Assembly (NCBI RefSeq): GCF_030845175.1
Contig: NZ_CP132542.1
Span: 1,306,001-1,370,000, forward strand
Reading direction: 5' to 3'
DNA from: Coralliovum pocilloporae
GTDB taxonomy: Bacteria > Pseudomonadota > Alphaproteobacteria > Rhizobiales > Cohaesibacteraceae
DNA length: 64,000 nucleotides
The notes beneath the pieces were generated by a model. The model saw nothing but the letters and a program-made list of their open reading frames with translations, was not told the origin of the DNA and ran no database searches. The translations under genes were made by a program, and so were the position numbers. Shown in pieces: positions 37,655-48,192 of the stretch. Each line of letters starts with the position of its first letter. Positions within the stretch are counted from its first letter, which is position 1.

Positions 37655-39169
37655 TTACTTTTTCTTGCCCTTGCCGAGGCCGGGCAGTCCCGGAAAGCCG
37701 CCCATTCCAGGCAAGCCACCGGGCAGACCGGGCGGAAGACCACCCGGCAATCCCTTTGAAAGATCGGGCATCTGCGGCATGTCACCGGACTTTGCCATAG
37801 CTTCCAGTTCAGCCGGATCGATATTCGGCATACCTCCACCAAACAGGCCGCCCAGCATGCCGCCGCCTTTGCCCTTGCCAAGCTTCTTCATCATGTCGGA
37901 CATCTGCCGATGCATTTTCAGAAGCTTATTGATGTCCTGCACCGAAGTGCCGGACCCTGCAGCCACACGCTTCTTGCGATTGGCATTCAGGATTTTCGGA
38001 TTGCTGCGTTCCTTTTTGGTCATCGACTGGATAATCGCCACCTGGCGCTTGATAATCCCGTCATCCATATTGGCCGCAGCCAGTTGTTTCTTCATCTTGC
38101 CAATGCCGGGCATCATGCTCAGCATGCCGGACATACCACCGATCTTCTCCATCTGCTGGAGCTGGTCCGCCAGATCCTGCAGATCAAAATTGCCCTTGCG
38201 AAGTTTCTCAGCCGCTTTCTGGGCCTGCTCGGCATCAATCGCCTCAGCTGCCTTTTCAACCAGCGAGACAATATCGCCCATGCCGAGAATGCGGTCGGCA
38301 ATCCGGGACGGGTGGAAATCCTCAAGAGCATCGGCCTTCTCGCCGGTACCGATCAACTTGATCGGCTTGCCGGTTACAGCCCGCATGGACAAGGCCGCAC
38401 CACCGCGACCGTCGCCATCAACACGGGTCAGAACGATGCCTGAAATGCCAACCCGATCATCGAAGGACTTGGCCACATTAACCGCATCCTGACCGGTCAG
38501 AGAATCGGCAACCAGCAGAATTTCGTGAGGCTGAGCCTTTGCCTTGATCTCGGCCATCTCGACCATCAGGGGCTCGTCCACATGGGTCCGGCCGGCGGTA
38601 TCCAGAATGACCACATCGTAACCGCCGAGACGGGCCGCATTCATCGCCCGGTCCGCAATCTGCGGAGGCGTCTGGCCAACCACAATCGGCAAGGTCTCAA
38701 TAGCGTTCTGCTCACCCAGAACCTTCAGCTGCTCCATCGCAGCCGGGCGACGCGTATCGAGCGACGCCATCAGAACCTTCTTGCGGCTTCGCTCTGTCAG
38801 ACGACGGGCGATCTTGGCAGTCGTGGTTGTTTTACCGGATCCTTGCAGGCCAACCATCATGATGGGCACTGGAGCCGATGCATTCAGATCGATTGTCTCG
38901 GCGTCCGACCCGAGCATGTCCACAAGCTGGTCGTGAACAATCTTCACCACCATCTGGCCCGGGGTCACCGATTTGACGACTTCCTGCCCGACAGCACGGC
39001 TGCGCACCTTGTCAGTGAAGGAACGGACCACATCCAGCGCCACATCCGCCTCAATCAGCGCACGACGCACCTCTCGCAAGGCAGCGTTCACATCCGCATC
39101 GGATAACGCGCCGCGCTTGGTCAGCTTGTCAAAAATACCGCTCAGTCGATCGGACAGGCTTTCAAACAT
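37655..39169 (-). CDS. ffh: Signal recognition particle protein Ffh
   Basis: SRP54 GTPase that targets nascent membrane proteins. The 504-residue protein has a four-helix N domain and a G domain with GLQGSGKTTTTAKIA (G1), DTAGRTHVDEPL (G3) and ILTRVDGDGRGGAAL (G4 region). A Met-rich M domain follows with GSGTSVQDINKLLKMHRQM. The Gly/Met/Pro-rich tail (GGLPGMGGFPGLPGLGKGKKK) is longer than in E. coli. It is first in the ffh-rpsP-rimM-trmD operon; the leftward promoter must lie in the 241-base gap beyond 39169. Confidence 0.97.
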   Translation of the reverse strand: MFESLSDRLSGIFDKLTKRGALSDADVNAALREVRRALIEADVALDVVRSFTDKVRSRAVGQEVVKSVTPGQMVVKIVHDQLVDMLGSDAETIDLNASAPVPIMMVGLQGSGKTTTTAKIARRLTERSRKKVLMASLDTRRPAAMEQLKVLGEQNAIETLPIVVGQTPPQIADRAMNAARLGGYDVVILDTAGRTHVDEPLMVEMAEIKAKAQPHEILLVADSLTGQDAVNVAKSFDDRVGISGIVLTRVDGDGRGGAALSMRAVTGKPIKLIGTGEKADALEDFHPSRIADRILGMGDIVSLVEKAAEAIDAEQAQKAAEKLRKGNFDLQDLADQLQQMEKIGGMSGMLSMMPGIGKMKKQLAAANMDDGIIKRQVAIIQSMTKKERSNPKILNANRKKRVAAGSGTSVQDINKLLKMHRQMSDMMKKLGKGKGGGMLGGLFGGGMPNIDPAELEAMAKSGDMPQMPDLSKGLPGGLPPGLPGGLPGMGGFPGLPGLGKGKKK

Positions 39170-39410
39170 GAATCCATCTCTTTACTTGCCGCACTCCCGG
39201 AGCAAACGACAATCCATACCAAAACGACACCCGCGGGCGCACAGCGCTGGCGGATGGTGACCTCCGGGATCTCTTTATACCTTGCGGGTCCCGGTCGGCG
39301 GCTCAATTGTCATCATCTCACAGGAGATTGGCGGTTTTTATGCGGAACAGCACAAAAGGTCAAGACCTTCCGTATCCAATGCCACTCTGATACGCGAAAC
39401 AGACGCCGGC

Positions 39411-40055
39411 CTATCTCGCATAATGCTTAATGGCCTCCTCAAGATCATCAATGATGATCGCTTCACCATCTTCAACAAGGATCGCACCATCGCAATACTC
39501 TCGGAGGGTACGCATACTGTGAGAAACCATTATGATGTTTGAACTGGCGAGCTTGGTTCGGAAAACCCGACGGCACTTCTTCTTGAAGTGAGCATCACCG
39601 ACTGCGGTCACCTCATCAATAAGATAAGTGTCAAACTGGATACCCATGCTGATACCGAAGGCGACCTTGGATTTCATACCGGAGCTGTATGTGGAGACCG
39701 GACTGTAGAAATAAGCCCCTATATCAGCAAAATCCCGCACATAATCGACAAGCTCATCTGTATCAACGCCGTAGATCCTGGCAACGAACCGTGTGTTTTC
39801 CAGACCGCTCATCGTGGCAGCCAGACCACCGGAAAACCCGATTGGCCAGGACACGTTGGCATCCCGATAGATGTGGCCTCTATCCGGCTGTTCTGCACCG
39901 GCAATAAGACGCATGATCGTGGATTTTCCAGCACCATTCCGCCCGATAAGAGCCATATTCCGGTCTCGTGGCAGAACCAGATTAAAATCCTTCAGAATAA
40001 CCTTCCGGCTGTTCTTTATCCGATAGGATTTGGATACATTTTCAAAACGGATCAT
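39411..40055 (-). CDS. Polysaccharide ABC exporter ATP-binding protein (KpsT-like)
   Basis: A 214-residue ABC ATPase of the KpsT/BexA capsule-export type. Walker A is GRNGAGKSTIMRLIAG, the family's shortened signature is TYSSGMKSKVAFG, Walker B is YLIDEVTAVGD, and the switch His is in IIMVSHSMRTL. It follows the permease gene by 11 bases. With the next two genes it forms an inner-membrane capsule export unit; no outer-membrane channel or sugar-synthesis genes are in view. It ends the operon. Confidence 0.92.
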   Translation of the reverse strand: MIRFENVSKSYRIKNSRKVILKDFNLVLPRDRNMALIGRNGAGKSTIMRLIAGAEQPDRGHIYRDANVSWPIGFSGGLAATMSGLENTRFVARIYGVDTDELVDYVRDFADIGAYFYSPVSTYSSGMKSKVAFGISMGIQFDTYLIDEVTAVGDAHFKKKCRRVFRTKLASSNIIMVSHSMRTLREYCDGAILVEDGEAIIIDDLEEAIKHYAR

Positions 40056-40066
40056 GGGTTTCGTCT

Positions 40067-40843
40067 CTAACTCACATACCGTCTGGTAAAGCGTTCAGCG
40101 ATCAGACCCAGCACCGTCAGGGTCAAACCGAATGTCAAAAGATACCATTTCTCCAGAGTAAACGCATGATAGGTCGGATAAAAGGCCGTTCGAAACCAGT
40201 CAATCAGATGCACCACCGGATTCCAGGACAAAAAATACCGGATATTCGGGGGCATACTGTCCGGAATAAAGAAGATCCCGGATATGAAGAACATCGGCCG
40301 CGATATAATCGTTTCAACCCGGCTCCAGACAGCAAACAATCTGAAAAGGACCAGATTACATACGCCAACACCCACACCGAGCAAAACGCCTGAAAAGAAT
40401 GCCATCAAAAGAGTAGCTATATCCTTCGGGTAATGGCCATATCCGGTCACATTCAGGACCGAGAAGAACACCAGCATAATTGCAATATTGGTGACAACGA
40501 TAACGACAATTCGGGCTATCAGAATATCGAGCTCATTAATCACCGGATAGGACAAAAGAGACTGGTTCTGCTGCAGAGCTTTCATGAGCTTTGAGGATAG
40601 ATGCTTGTAGAGCGTAAAAGCCAGAATGCCTGTCGCAAAAAACATAGCAAAATGCTGGCCAAGCGCTGGGTGCCGGCCAACTGCAGAAAAAATTGTAACC
40701 AGCAAGGCTATGCCGGCAGCAGGCTCAGCAATGGCCCACAGAAGACCGAATTTCGTATCACCATAAGTCGCACGTGCTTCCCGCAGAACAAGCGCCCCGA
40801 GCACACGCATCTGGACGATCATCGCCTGATTAAATGCACTCAT
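40067..40843 (-). CDS. Polysaccharide ABC exporter permease (KpsM-like)
   Basis: A 258-residue ABC-2 permease with about six transmembrane segments, as in KpsM/BexB. It has LGALVLREARATYGDTKFGL at the N-terminal amphipathic region, FFISGIFFIPDSMPPNIRYF near the periplasmic loop and LSWNPVVHLIDWFRTAFYPT as a family-typical stretch. It pairs with the ATPase gene 11 bases downstream. Confidence 0.92.
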   Translation of the reverse strand: MSAFNQAMIVQMRVLGALVLREARATYGDTKFGLLWAIAEPAAGIALLVTIFSAVGRHPALGQHFAMFFATGILAFTLYKHLSSKLMKALQQNQSLLSYPVINELDILIARIVVIVVTNIAIMLVFFSVLNVTGYGHYPKDIATLLMAFFSGVLLGVGVGVCNLVLFRLFAVWSRVETIISRPMFFISGIFFIPDSMPPNIRYFLSWNPVVHLIDWFRTAFYPTYHAFTLEKWYLLTFGLTLTVLGLIAERFTRRYVS

Positions 40844-40876
40844 AAAATCTGAATTTCCTTCTCACAGGACCTTCGG

Positions 40877-42220
40877 TCAGGCGAGATGATCCCTGATCGA
40901 ATAGAAGATCACAACACCAACGCCCCAGAACACAATGGAAAGGATAGAAATAATGGCCACCGACAGCAGACGTCTTGGATAAGCAGCCAGTTCCGCAACA
41001 GATGGATTAACGAAGACCGCCAGATACCGTTGATTGCGATCCGCATCCGCACGCGCACGCTCAAGCGACGCCAAAGTCGCAGCATACATCTTCTCGGCAA
41101 ATTCACGATCCAGCAGCAGCTCTTCATAATTCGACAGGAGAGATGTCAGGGCCTGAAAACGCTTCTCATCACCAGTAGTCTCTGTCTGGTTCGTCTGTAC
41201 ACTGCGCGGCAGGCTCAGTTGCTCTTTCTGCCGGGCAAGCTGGTTCTCAAGCGCAAGCTCTTCACGCCGAAGATTCTTGATCGTTGGTGAATCATCCGAA
41301 ACCTCGTTGCGCAATGCCGCGATCTGAATCCGAATCGTCGCAAGCTGAGCTTCCAGACCACTGATGATGGTCAACTGGCCTTCAGCATTCTTGGTAGGGT
41401 CAATCTCGTTATTGTCTTCGCGAAACTTCAGGGTGCTCTGCCGCAAGGCTCTGACCCGAAGTTCAGCACGCGTAACCTCTTCCCGAGCATATTTCACCGT
41501 ATCTTGCCGCGCCTGCTCCGACAGTCGGTTAACCAGCTGGCCTGTCTTCAGGACAACTTCATCAGCAATGCGCTTGGCATCCTCTGCCCGAAAAGCATCC
41601 ACTTCGAAGGTGATGATATTGGTCGCCGCATCAAAGGACGTATCAATGCGACCAAGCCAGTAATCTATCAGGTCTTCAATCGGCACTTCAGGATCAAGAC
41701 GCGTCAGAAAATCAGCCTCAGGTCGACTGAACAAAGCCCTGATATCAAGGCTTTCCTGCAGGGCCTCAACAAGCTCCCGGCTCTCAAGATAATCAAGGAT
41801 GATATAGGAGTCCGTCGTAGTGGAGCCGGAATCAGCAACACCTGTGATGCTTGTCAAAAGATCCGTAGAAGGAACACTGGACTGACTGCGCACAGTGAAA
41901 TGAGCTGTTGCATTATACCGATCACTGGCAATCAGGCCAAAATACAAAACAGACAATATAATCGGCAAAACGACGAACAGGAGCGCTGATACTCCCATAC
42001 CGAACCGACGTAACTGGCCCGGCTTTACGCCGCCAATACTGCCAAGTTTCAGAAGCGCAACCTGACGATCGATCTGAGGTCTGGTTTCGGACTTAAGCCT
42101 AGGCAGAGCATCAGGGTTTTTCTTGGTCTGTAAGGCAGTAACCGTCGCAGACGCCGGTTCCACTCTCCGCTTGGCCTTCTTCCGGGGAGCAGCTGGTCGC
42201 TTATTCGGTACTTCTGACAA
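40877..42220 (-). CDS. Capsule export inner-membrane protein (KpsE/BexC-like)
   Basis: About 448 residues from the chosen TTG start. A basic, Pro/Lys/Ala-rich cytoplasmic N-terminus precedes a first membrane segment (ALLFVVLPIILSVLYFGLIA). Next are a periplasmic region with YNATAHFTVRSQ, long coiled coils (about residues 230-380) and a second membrane segment near the C-terminus (LLSVAIISILSIVFWGVGVV). This is the polysaccharide co-polymerase layout of KpsE. No ATG fits upstream of the first membrane segment. TTG at 42220 has GGAG nine bases upstream, and an ATG at 42334 without a site is the alternative. It is first in the three-gene operon. Confidence 0.85.
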   Translation of the reverse strand: MSEVPNKRPAAPRKKAKRRVEPASATVTALQTKKNPDALPRLKSETRPQIDRQVALLKLGSIGGVKPGQLRRFGMGVSALLFVVLPIILSVLYFGLIASDRYNATAHFTVRSQSSVPSTDLLTSITGVADSGSTTTDSYIILDYLESRELVEALQESLDIRALFSRPEADFLTRLDPEVPIEDLIDYWLGRIDTSFDAATNIITFEVDAFRAEDAKRIADEVVLKTGQLVNRLSEQARQDTVKYAREEVTRAELRVRALRQSTLKFREDNNEIDPTKNAEGQLTIISGLEAQLATIRIQIAALRNEVSDDSPTIKNLRREELALENQLARQKEQLSLPRSVQTNQTETTGDEKRFQALTSLLSNYEELLLDREFAEKMYAATLASLERARADADRNQRYLAVFVNPSVAELAAYPRRLLSVAIISILSIVFWGVGVVIFYSIRDHLA

Positions 42221-42573
42221 GAGTGATACTCCATATCCGCCAGTAAAATGACACGTCAAAACCTGATGCGGTCTGTCTTTTATTACTGGCCAGAGCTTCG
42301 TTGTAGTGCATGACTCGCTTCTACGGCAAGCCATTAATTGATAGCGCCCGAAAGGCCGAGGCCACGTAAAAACCGATTTGGGCTTTTTGATGTTTCCTGA
42401 AGATGATCCTATCTGCGTCAGGTTTACATCGTGTTAAGCATGTTGACCGTCTGCCCCGGCACCGCCCATTTCAACAGCAGGTTCTACACGGTTTGTCGCG
42501 GGGAGAAAGTCTGACTTATCCCCGTCCTTTCCTGCCGATTTATAGTCATCTCACAACCCGTGAGGAGACTTTC
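42221..42573. other. 353-base divergent gap between the capsule-export operon and the DUF2793 gene
   Basis: I see no gene or RNA here. CCAGTAA (about 42239) and TTACTGG (about 42283) form a short inverted repeat on the side of the export operon. The region should hold two divergent promoters, but none is convincing by eye. Confidence 0.5.
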
Positions 42574-43935
42574 ATGTCCGACAAGACCGCCCGCCACAGC
42601 CTTCCTTATATCATGCCTTCTCAGGCTCAGAAACACGTCACTCACAACGAGGCCCTGCGCCAGCTTGATGTCTTTGCCAATCTGCAGCTGGTTGCCCGGG
42701 ATCAGAACACACCACCGCAGGCCCCTGCTGACGGGGAATGCTACAGCCTCGGCACCAGCCCTGACGGATCGTGGGCAAACCGCGCCGGGCAGATTGCAGC
42801 CTATCTGACGGATGCATGGTACTTTGCCCGACCATTTGACGGTTTGCGGGCCTATGATCTGGGATCCGGGGAACTCCTGCGTCATGACGGCACGCAATGG
42901 CATCTGATCACAACGCAGAACACCTCACCTGAACAATTCGGTATCAATACCAGCGCTGATGATACAAATCGTCTTGCGGTCAAATCAGACGCCATTCTCA
43001 TGAGCCATGATGATGTTACCCCTGGAAGCGGAGATGTGCGTCTCAATCTCAACAAGGCGACGGACAGTCAGACAGCCAGCCTCATCTTTCAGACCGGCTT
43101 CTCCGCCAGAGCCGAGTTCGGGCTGACAGGTGACGATAACTGGCGGGTCAAGGTCACTTCAGACGGCAGCAGCTGGAACGATGCGCTGATTGCAGACGCA
43201 GATACAGGTCAGATGACCTTTCCCGCGGGCCTTCTTCATCCGGCCAGTGGTACCCGCCCGCAAGGATTTGTCGGCATTGACGGTGCATCCACAATCTATC
43301 GCGTTCATGCGCCTCACAAACAGAACCCGAGGCTGATGCAGATCGCGTCCATATCAGGAAACCGCATCACCCTGACAACAGCGGATGCTGAACTCGTCAT
43401 AAACGCGTTCTCTGCCAGCTCCGCCATGATCCGCATATGGAATACAAGCAGGACACCCATGGAAAGCACATGGGTGACCGGCAGCCCGACAACCACATCA
43501 CTTGACGTGCATTCATCAGCATCAATTGCCAGCTGGTCTTCTGGCGACACAATTCAGGTAGGCGAACCGCTCTCGGAGATCTCGACCCGTGTCATGGCAC
43601 TCGATGTCAGTCCTATGCTGATCAGCAAATTCGGACAATCCTTTCGTCAGTCGGGCGTCCTAGCAAAATACCTGCTGATTGGTGACACAAATCAGCTTAC
43701 CCCTCTGCAAACAATCGATATCGGCCTCACGCCAACGGGCGCAGGAGGGTCTTTCAACAACGCCACATCAAACAATCAGGGCGTGGCTGGCCAGGGGATT
43801 CTCTATATTCCGTGCAGCGAAAAATCACCGGTATCAGAATCAAACCTGATTTTCATACGAGAAACCGCGCCATCCAATGCGCCTGTTATCACCATGGCCT
43901 TTGTTGCAATTCTGGGGGTTCTGGTCGACCTGTAA
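42574..43935 (+). CDS. DUF2793 protein (phage tail/gene-transfer-agent fibre type)
   Basis: A 453-residue protein whose N-terminal about 100 residues match DUF2793: LPYIMPSQAQKHVTHNEALR, then a conserved GECYSLGTSPDGSWANRAGQ and DGLRAYDLGSGELLRHDGTQW. The rest is rich in Thr, Ser and beta-strand-like repeats, as in fibre or appendage proteins. GAGGAG lies seven bases before the ATG at 42574. Known DUF2793 proteins occur in prophages and gene transfer agents, yet no other phage gene is nearby. It may be a cell-surface decoration or a stray gene-transfer-agent gene. Confidence 0.8.
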   Translation: MSDKTARHSLPYIMPSQAQKHVTHNEALRQLDVFANLQLVARDQNTPPQAPADGECYSLGTSPDGSWANRAGQIAAYLTDAWYFARPFDGLRAYDLGSGELLRHDGTQWHLITTQNTSPEQFGINTSADDTNRLAVKSDAILMSHDDVTPGSGDVRLNLNKATDSQTASLIFQTGFSARAEFGLTGDDNWRVKVTSDGSSWNDALIADADTGQMTFPAGLLHPASGTRPQGFVGIDGASTIYRVHAPHKQNPRLMQIASISGNRITLTTADAELVINAFSASSAMIRIWNTSRTPMESTWVTGSPTTTSLDVHSSASIASWSSGDTIQVGEPLSEISTRVMALDVSPMLISKFGQSFRQSGVLAKYLLIGDTNQLTPLQTIDIGLTPTGAGGSFNNATSNNQGVAGQGILYIPCSEKSPVSESNLIFIRETAPSNAPVITMAFVAILGVLVDL

Positions 43936-43945
43936 ACGATGGGTT

Positions 43946-43992
43946 TTGACTCAGGGTCAAGACTCGTTGCTCACGCCCATTCTGCGATAGTC
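43946..43992 (+). repeat. Inverted repeat, left copy, next to the SprA-type gene
   Basis: The 47 bases read 5'-TTGAC...GCGATAGTC-3' and match the reverse complement of 44989-45036 at 42 of 48 aligned columns. With the right copy it brackets the SprA-type gene in a unit of about 1.09 kb. Confidence 0.85.
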
Positions 43993-44074
43993 CTTTTTCG
44001 TCCGGCGCGACGGAGGTCCGCAGGAAACCTTCTGGTTTTCAAGGATCTCCAACAAAGCCGGCGGTAAAATGACC

Positions 44075-44824
44075 CTAGAACCCGGTTGCTGCTGTTGCAG
44101 TCTGATAGGCCTGAATAGCCTGTTGGATCTGGGACGCGGCAAAACGATCACGCTCTTCGGTCTCTTCCTGCAAGGACAACGGTCCAGGCAAGGCTGTCTG
44201 CGATGGCTCTGACGAATCTTCATCTCCACCATTGATCCGTCTCTCCTGCAGCTCAGCCCGCGCCTGTGCCAGACCCTGCTGGGCCTGTCTGGCAACAGCC
44301 AAATCCTGAGAAGATGGTTCTGCCGGCGCAAGTGCCGCACGAATGACCACATCCAGTTTGCGGATAGTCTCTTCCGGATCCCCGGCAACCGGAGCCGCAT
44401 CAATGGAAACCTCACCACCAATCGCATATCGCTTGCCGTCGGGGCCCGTCACTTCTGTATAGGTCGGAGGTCCGGCAAACTCACCGCCGACAGTCGCATG
44501 GGCCTGTTCATGAGCACGGACTTCAGCATCCCGATCCTTGAGTTTCCGAACCTGCTGCTCCTCTTCCTCAGACAGATCATTAGGTCCAGACTCGTTTTTG
44601 GATTTTTTCGGAGAATCCGTAGCCGACCCGTTGGCAGCAGATTGGGATGGTGATCGCAATGCATTGGCTGTCAGGCTGGCCGTCGCATTCCCCTGAGGTC
44701 TGACTGCAGCGGACGATGTATCGAGATTGTTGTTCTCACGCTCGCCCGTTCGCCCGCCCCGCAACACATCAGGCGGGTCGGCGCGCTGAAACACAGGAAC
44801 GGCAGCACCAAGACGATCGATCAT
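44075..44824 (-). CDS. SprA-family putative metalloprotease-like protein
   Basis: A 249-residue protein. A low-complexity Ser/Asn/Ala-rich N-terminus (about 1-85) precedes the SprA-related domain. That domain contains LSEEEEQQVRKLKDRDAEVR, then the HExxH-like zinc motif HEQAH in AHEQAHATVGG, and PTYTEVTGPDGKRYAIGGEV, followed by an Ala/Gln-rich helical tail. The family is called putative metalloprotease, but no activity is known to me. No signal peptide is visible. It is bracketed by a 47-48-base inverted repeat and stands alone on its strand. Confidence 0.82.
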   Translation of the reverse strand: MIDRLGAAVPVFQRADPPDVLRGGRTGERENNNLDTSSAAVRPQGNATASLTANALRSPSQSAANGSATDSPKKSKNESGPNDLSEEEEQQVRKLKDRDAEVRAHEQAHATVGGEFAGPPTYTEVTGPDGKRYAIGGEVSIDAAPVAGDPEETIRKLDVVIRAALAPAEPSSQDLAVARQAQQGLAQARAELQERRINGGDEDSSEPSQTALPGPLSLQEETEERDRFAASQIQQAIQAYQTATAATGF

Positions 44825-44970
44825 ACAATCACTATGAGCAGTGGAAAGTATGCAAATCTTTAACCGGACGTTCACACCTTGGTGAATGCATCAAAAAAAC
44901 ACCTGAAACGGTGAATGTTTTTGAGAACCTGCTAGAGTATCAGTTAGAAATACATGGCTTACGACCCTAT

Positions 44971-45031
44971 CTTAGGGTCAAGACTCATGACTATCGCAGA
45001 ATGGACGTGAGCAATGAGTTTTGACCCTAAG
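44971..45031 (+). repeat. 18-base hairpin in the right copy of the inverted repeat
   Basis: CTTAGGGTCAAGACTCAT (44971-44988) pairs with ATGAGTTTTGACCCTAAG (45014-45031) with one G-U, around a 25-base loop. It lies between the divergent SprA-type and TerB-type genes. No T-run follows, so it is not a standard terminator. Confidence 0.75.
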
Positions 45032-45036
45032 GTCAA
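44989..45036 (-). repeat. Inverted repeat, right copy
   Basis: 48 bases, the inverted partner of 43946-43992 (42 of 48 columns match). The longest identical block covers CCATTCTGCGATAGTC and its complement. Confidence 0.85.
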
Positions 45037-45062
45037 TAAATCAGTCTGGACGTGCATATTAG

Positions 45063-45536
45063 ATGTTTGACGCATTGAAACAGTTCATCGACCGGTTGTC
45101 CGGTCAGCCCCATGACTCTGCATTCGCGGATGATGACCATCGGCTCGCCGCTGCCGCATTGCTGGTTCATGCGAGCTCCGTAGATGGTGTGGTGTCGGGA
45201 TCAGAAAGGGAAAAGATCAAGACCCTGCTGATGGAACGGTTCGGCCTTGGTCCCGCAGAAACAGACGAACTGATCACCGAAGCCCGTGACAAGGAACTGG
45301 AAGCCGTGGATCTCTATGGCTTCACCACGGTCCTGAAACGGAATCTCGATGAAGAAGGCCGTGAGAAAGTCATCGGGATGCTGTGGGATCTGGTCTATGC
45401 GGATGGCATAGTCCATGAATTCGAGGATAATCTGGTCTGGCGTGTCGCTGAGCTTCTGGGTGTCTCCGGCCGCGATCGGATGCGGCTGAGATGGCAGGCA
45501 GAAAGCCGCTCTGAAATCGCCGAAGACCCCGAATAA
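45063..45536 (+). CDS. TerB-family protein
   Basis: A 157-residue helical protein of the TerB/DjlA-N family. LAAAALLVHASSVDGVVSGS carries the family's acidic DG motif, and ERFGLGPAETDELI and MLWDLVYADGIVHEFEDNLV repeat it in the second half. Members are linked to tellurite or stress response, but this one has no ter neighbours, so its role is unknown. The right-hand inverted repeat ends 26 bases before its start; no clear Shine-Dalgarno is visible. Confidence 0.85.
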   Translation: MFDALKQFIDRLSGQPHDSAFADDDHRLAAAALLVHASSVDGVVSGSEREKIKTLLMERFGLGPAETDELITEARDKELEAVDLYGFTTVLKRNLDEEGREKVIGMLWDLVYADGIVHEFEDNLVWRVAELLGVSGRDRMRLRWQAESRSEIAEDPE

Positions 45537-45787
45537 GGCCATTATCTGACCGGTGTCAGCCTGTCTCGCAGTCGACAGGGCTTGCCAAACTGCGAAATTT
45601 CCCGTAAACGCCTCCGCGTACCCGATCAGCGGTCTGCCGCCGGTCGGGCGTTTGCGTTTTCATTCTGTCACAAAGTTCTGGCACGGTGACGCGCTTTTGA
45701 CAGCCTCCCTGTAGAGGCATCACGTGATACCGGGTTCTGCAGCAGCACGAAGCGTTGCATTCCCTTCTCTGGAAAGTTCGAGACCCC

Positions 45788-47608
<1,821 letters not shown>

Positions 47609-47679
47609 AAACTGCGTATAAAATAAAGAGCGTTGCGCCGGGACGGATTTTGTTTTGGTGCAACGTGCTTCATAACGAG

Positions 47680-47716
47680 AAAACCCCGCCCTCTTTCGAA
47701 GGCGGGGTTTTCTTTT
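47680..47716. terminator. Terminator between typA and the cold-shock gene
   Basis: AAAACCCCGCC/GGCGGGGTTTT, an 11-base perfect stem with a 10-base loop, followed by CTTTTT on the plus strand and TCTCG on the minus. It mainly serves typA and perhaps the convergent csp. Confidence 0.9.
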
Positions 47717-47747
47717 TCACTGTGCTCGTCAGGCAAGCGAACGGAGA

Positions 47748-47960
47748 TTAGATCCGCTCGAGGTTTGCAGCCTGCTTGCCACGGCCACGCGGATCATCTT
47801 CCACGTCAAAAGCCAGCTTGTCACCTTCGTCAACCGGGCCAACACCAGAGCGCTCAAGAGCGGTGATGTGAACGAAAACGTCCTTGTTGCCGCCTTCCGG
47901 TGCGATAAAGCCGAAGCCTTTTGTCTGATTAAAAAATTTAACTGTTCCGTTCATGCGCAT
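47748..47960 (-). CDS. Cold-shock domain protein
   Basis: A 70-residue single-stranded nucleic-acid-binding protein. RNP1 is KGFGFIAPEGG and RNP2 is DVFVHITALE; GTVKFFNQTKGFGFI opens the fold. AAGGAG lies six bases before the ATG at 47960; a second ATG is two codons later. The 230-base gap upstream could hold a structured leader as in other csp genes, but I cannot define one by eye. Confidence 0.95.
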   Translation of the reverse strand: MRMNGTVKFFNQTKGFGFIAPEGGNKDVFVHITALERSGVGPVDEGDKLAFDVEDDPRGRGKQAANLERI

Positions 47961-48192
47961 GGGAAACTCCTTTTCCGCACGAGAGTAAGTAGGTTGGATG
48001 TCACTAATGTGATATCCGGGTCATCTCAGATCGTCGGGAAAAGTCGTCCAGCCTTTCAGGCAGATGGCGTCTCAGCCGCTTCCGAGTTGCGCTCAAAACA
48101 AATGTCAAAGACGCTGCCAACGGATATAGTCTGAATCCGATGGAGCGGCAAGGAATTTAGACCGTATCCTCAATCAATATAAATGGAACAGC

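Noticed and set aside
43957-44427. Leftward frame ending in DYRRMGVSNES-like residues
   Set aside because: Its C-terminal codons are translated inverted-repeat sequence and the rest overlaps the SprA-type gene in another frame. A rightward frame ending at 45024 has the same explanation.
45606-45653. AAACGCC...GGCGTTT stem-loop after the TerB-type gene as a terminator
   Set aside because: The loop is over 30 bases and an inner CCCGA/TCGGG helix competes; too weak to call.
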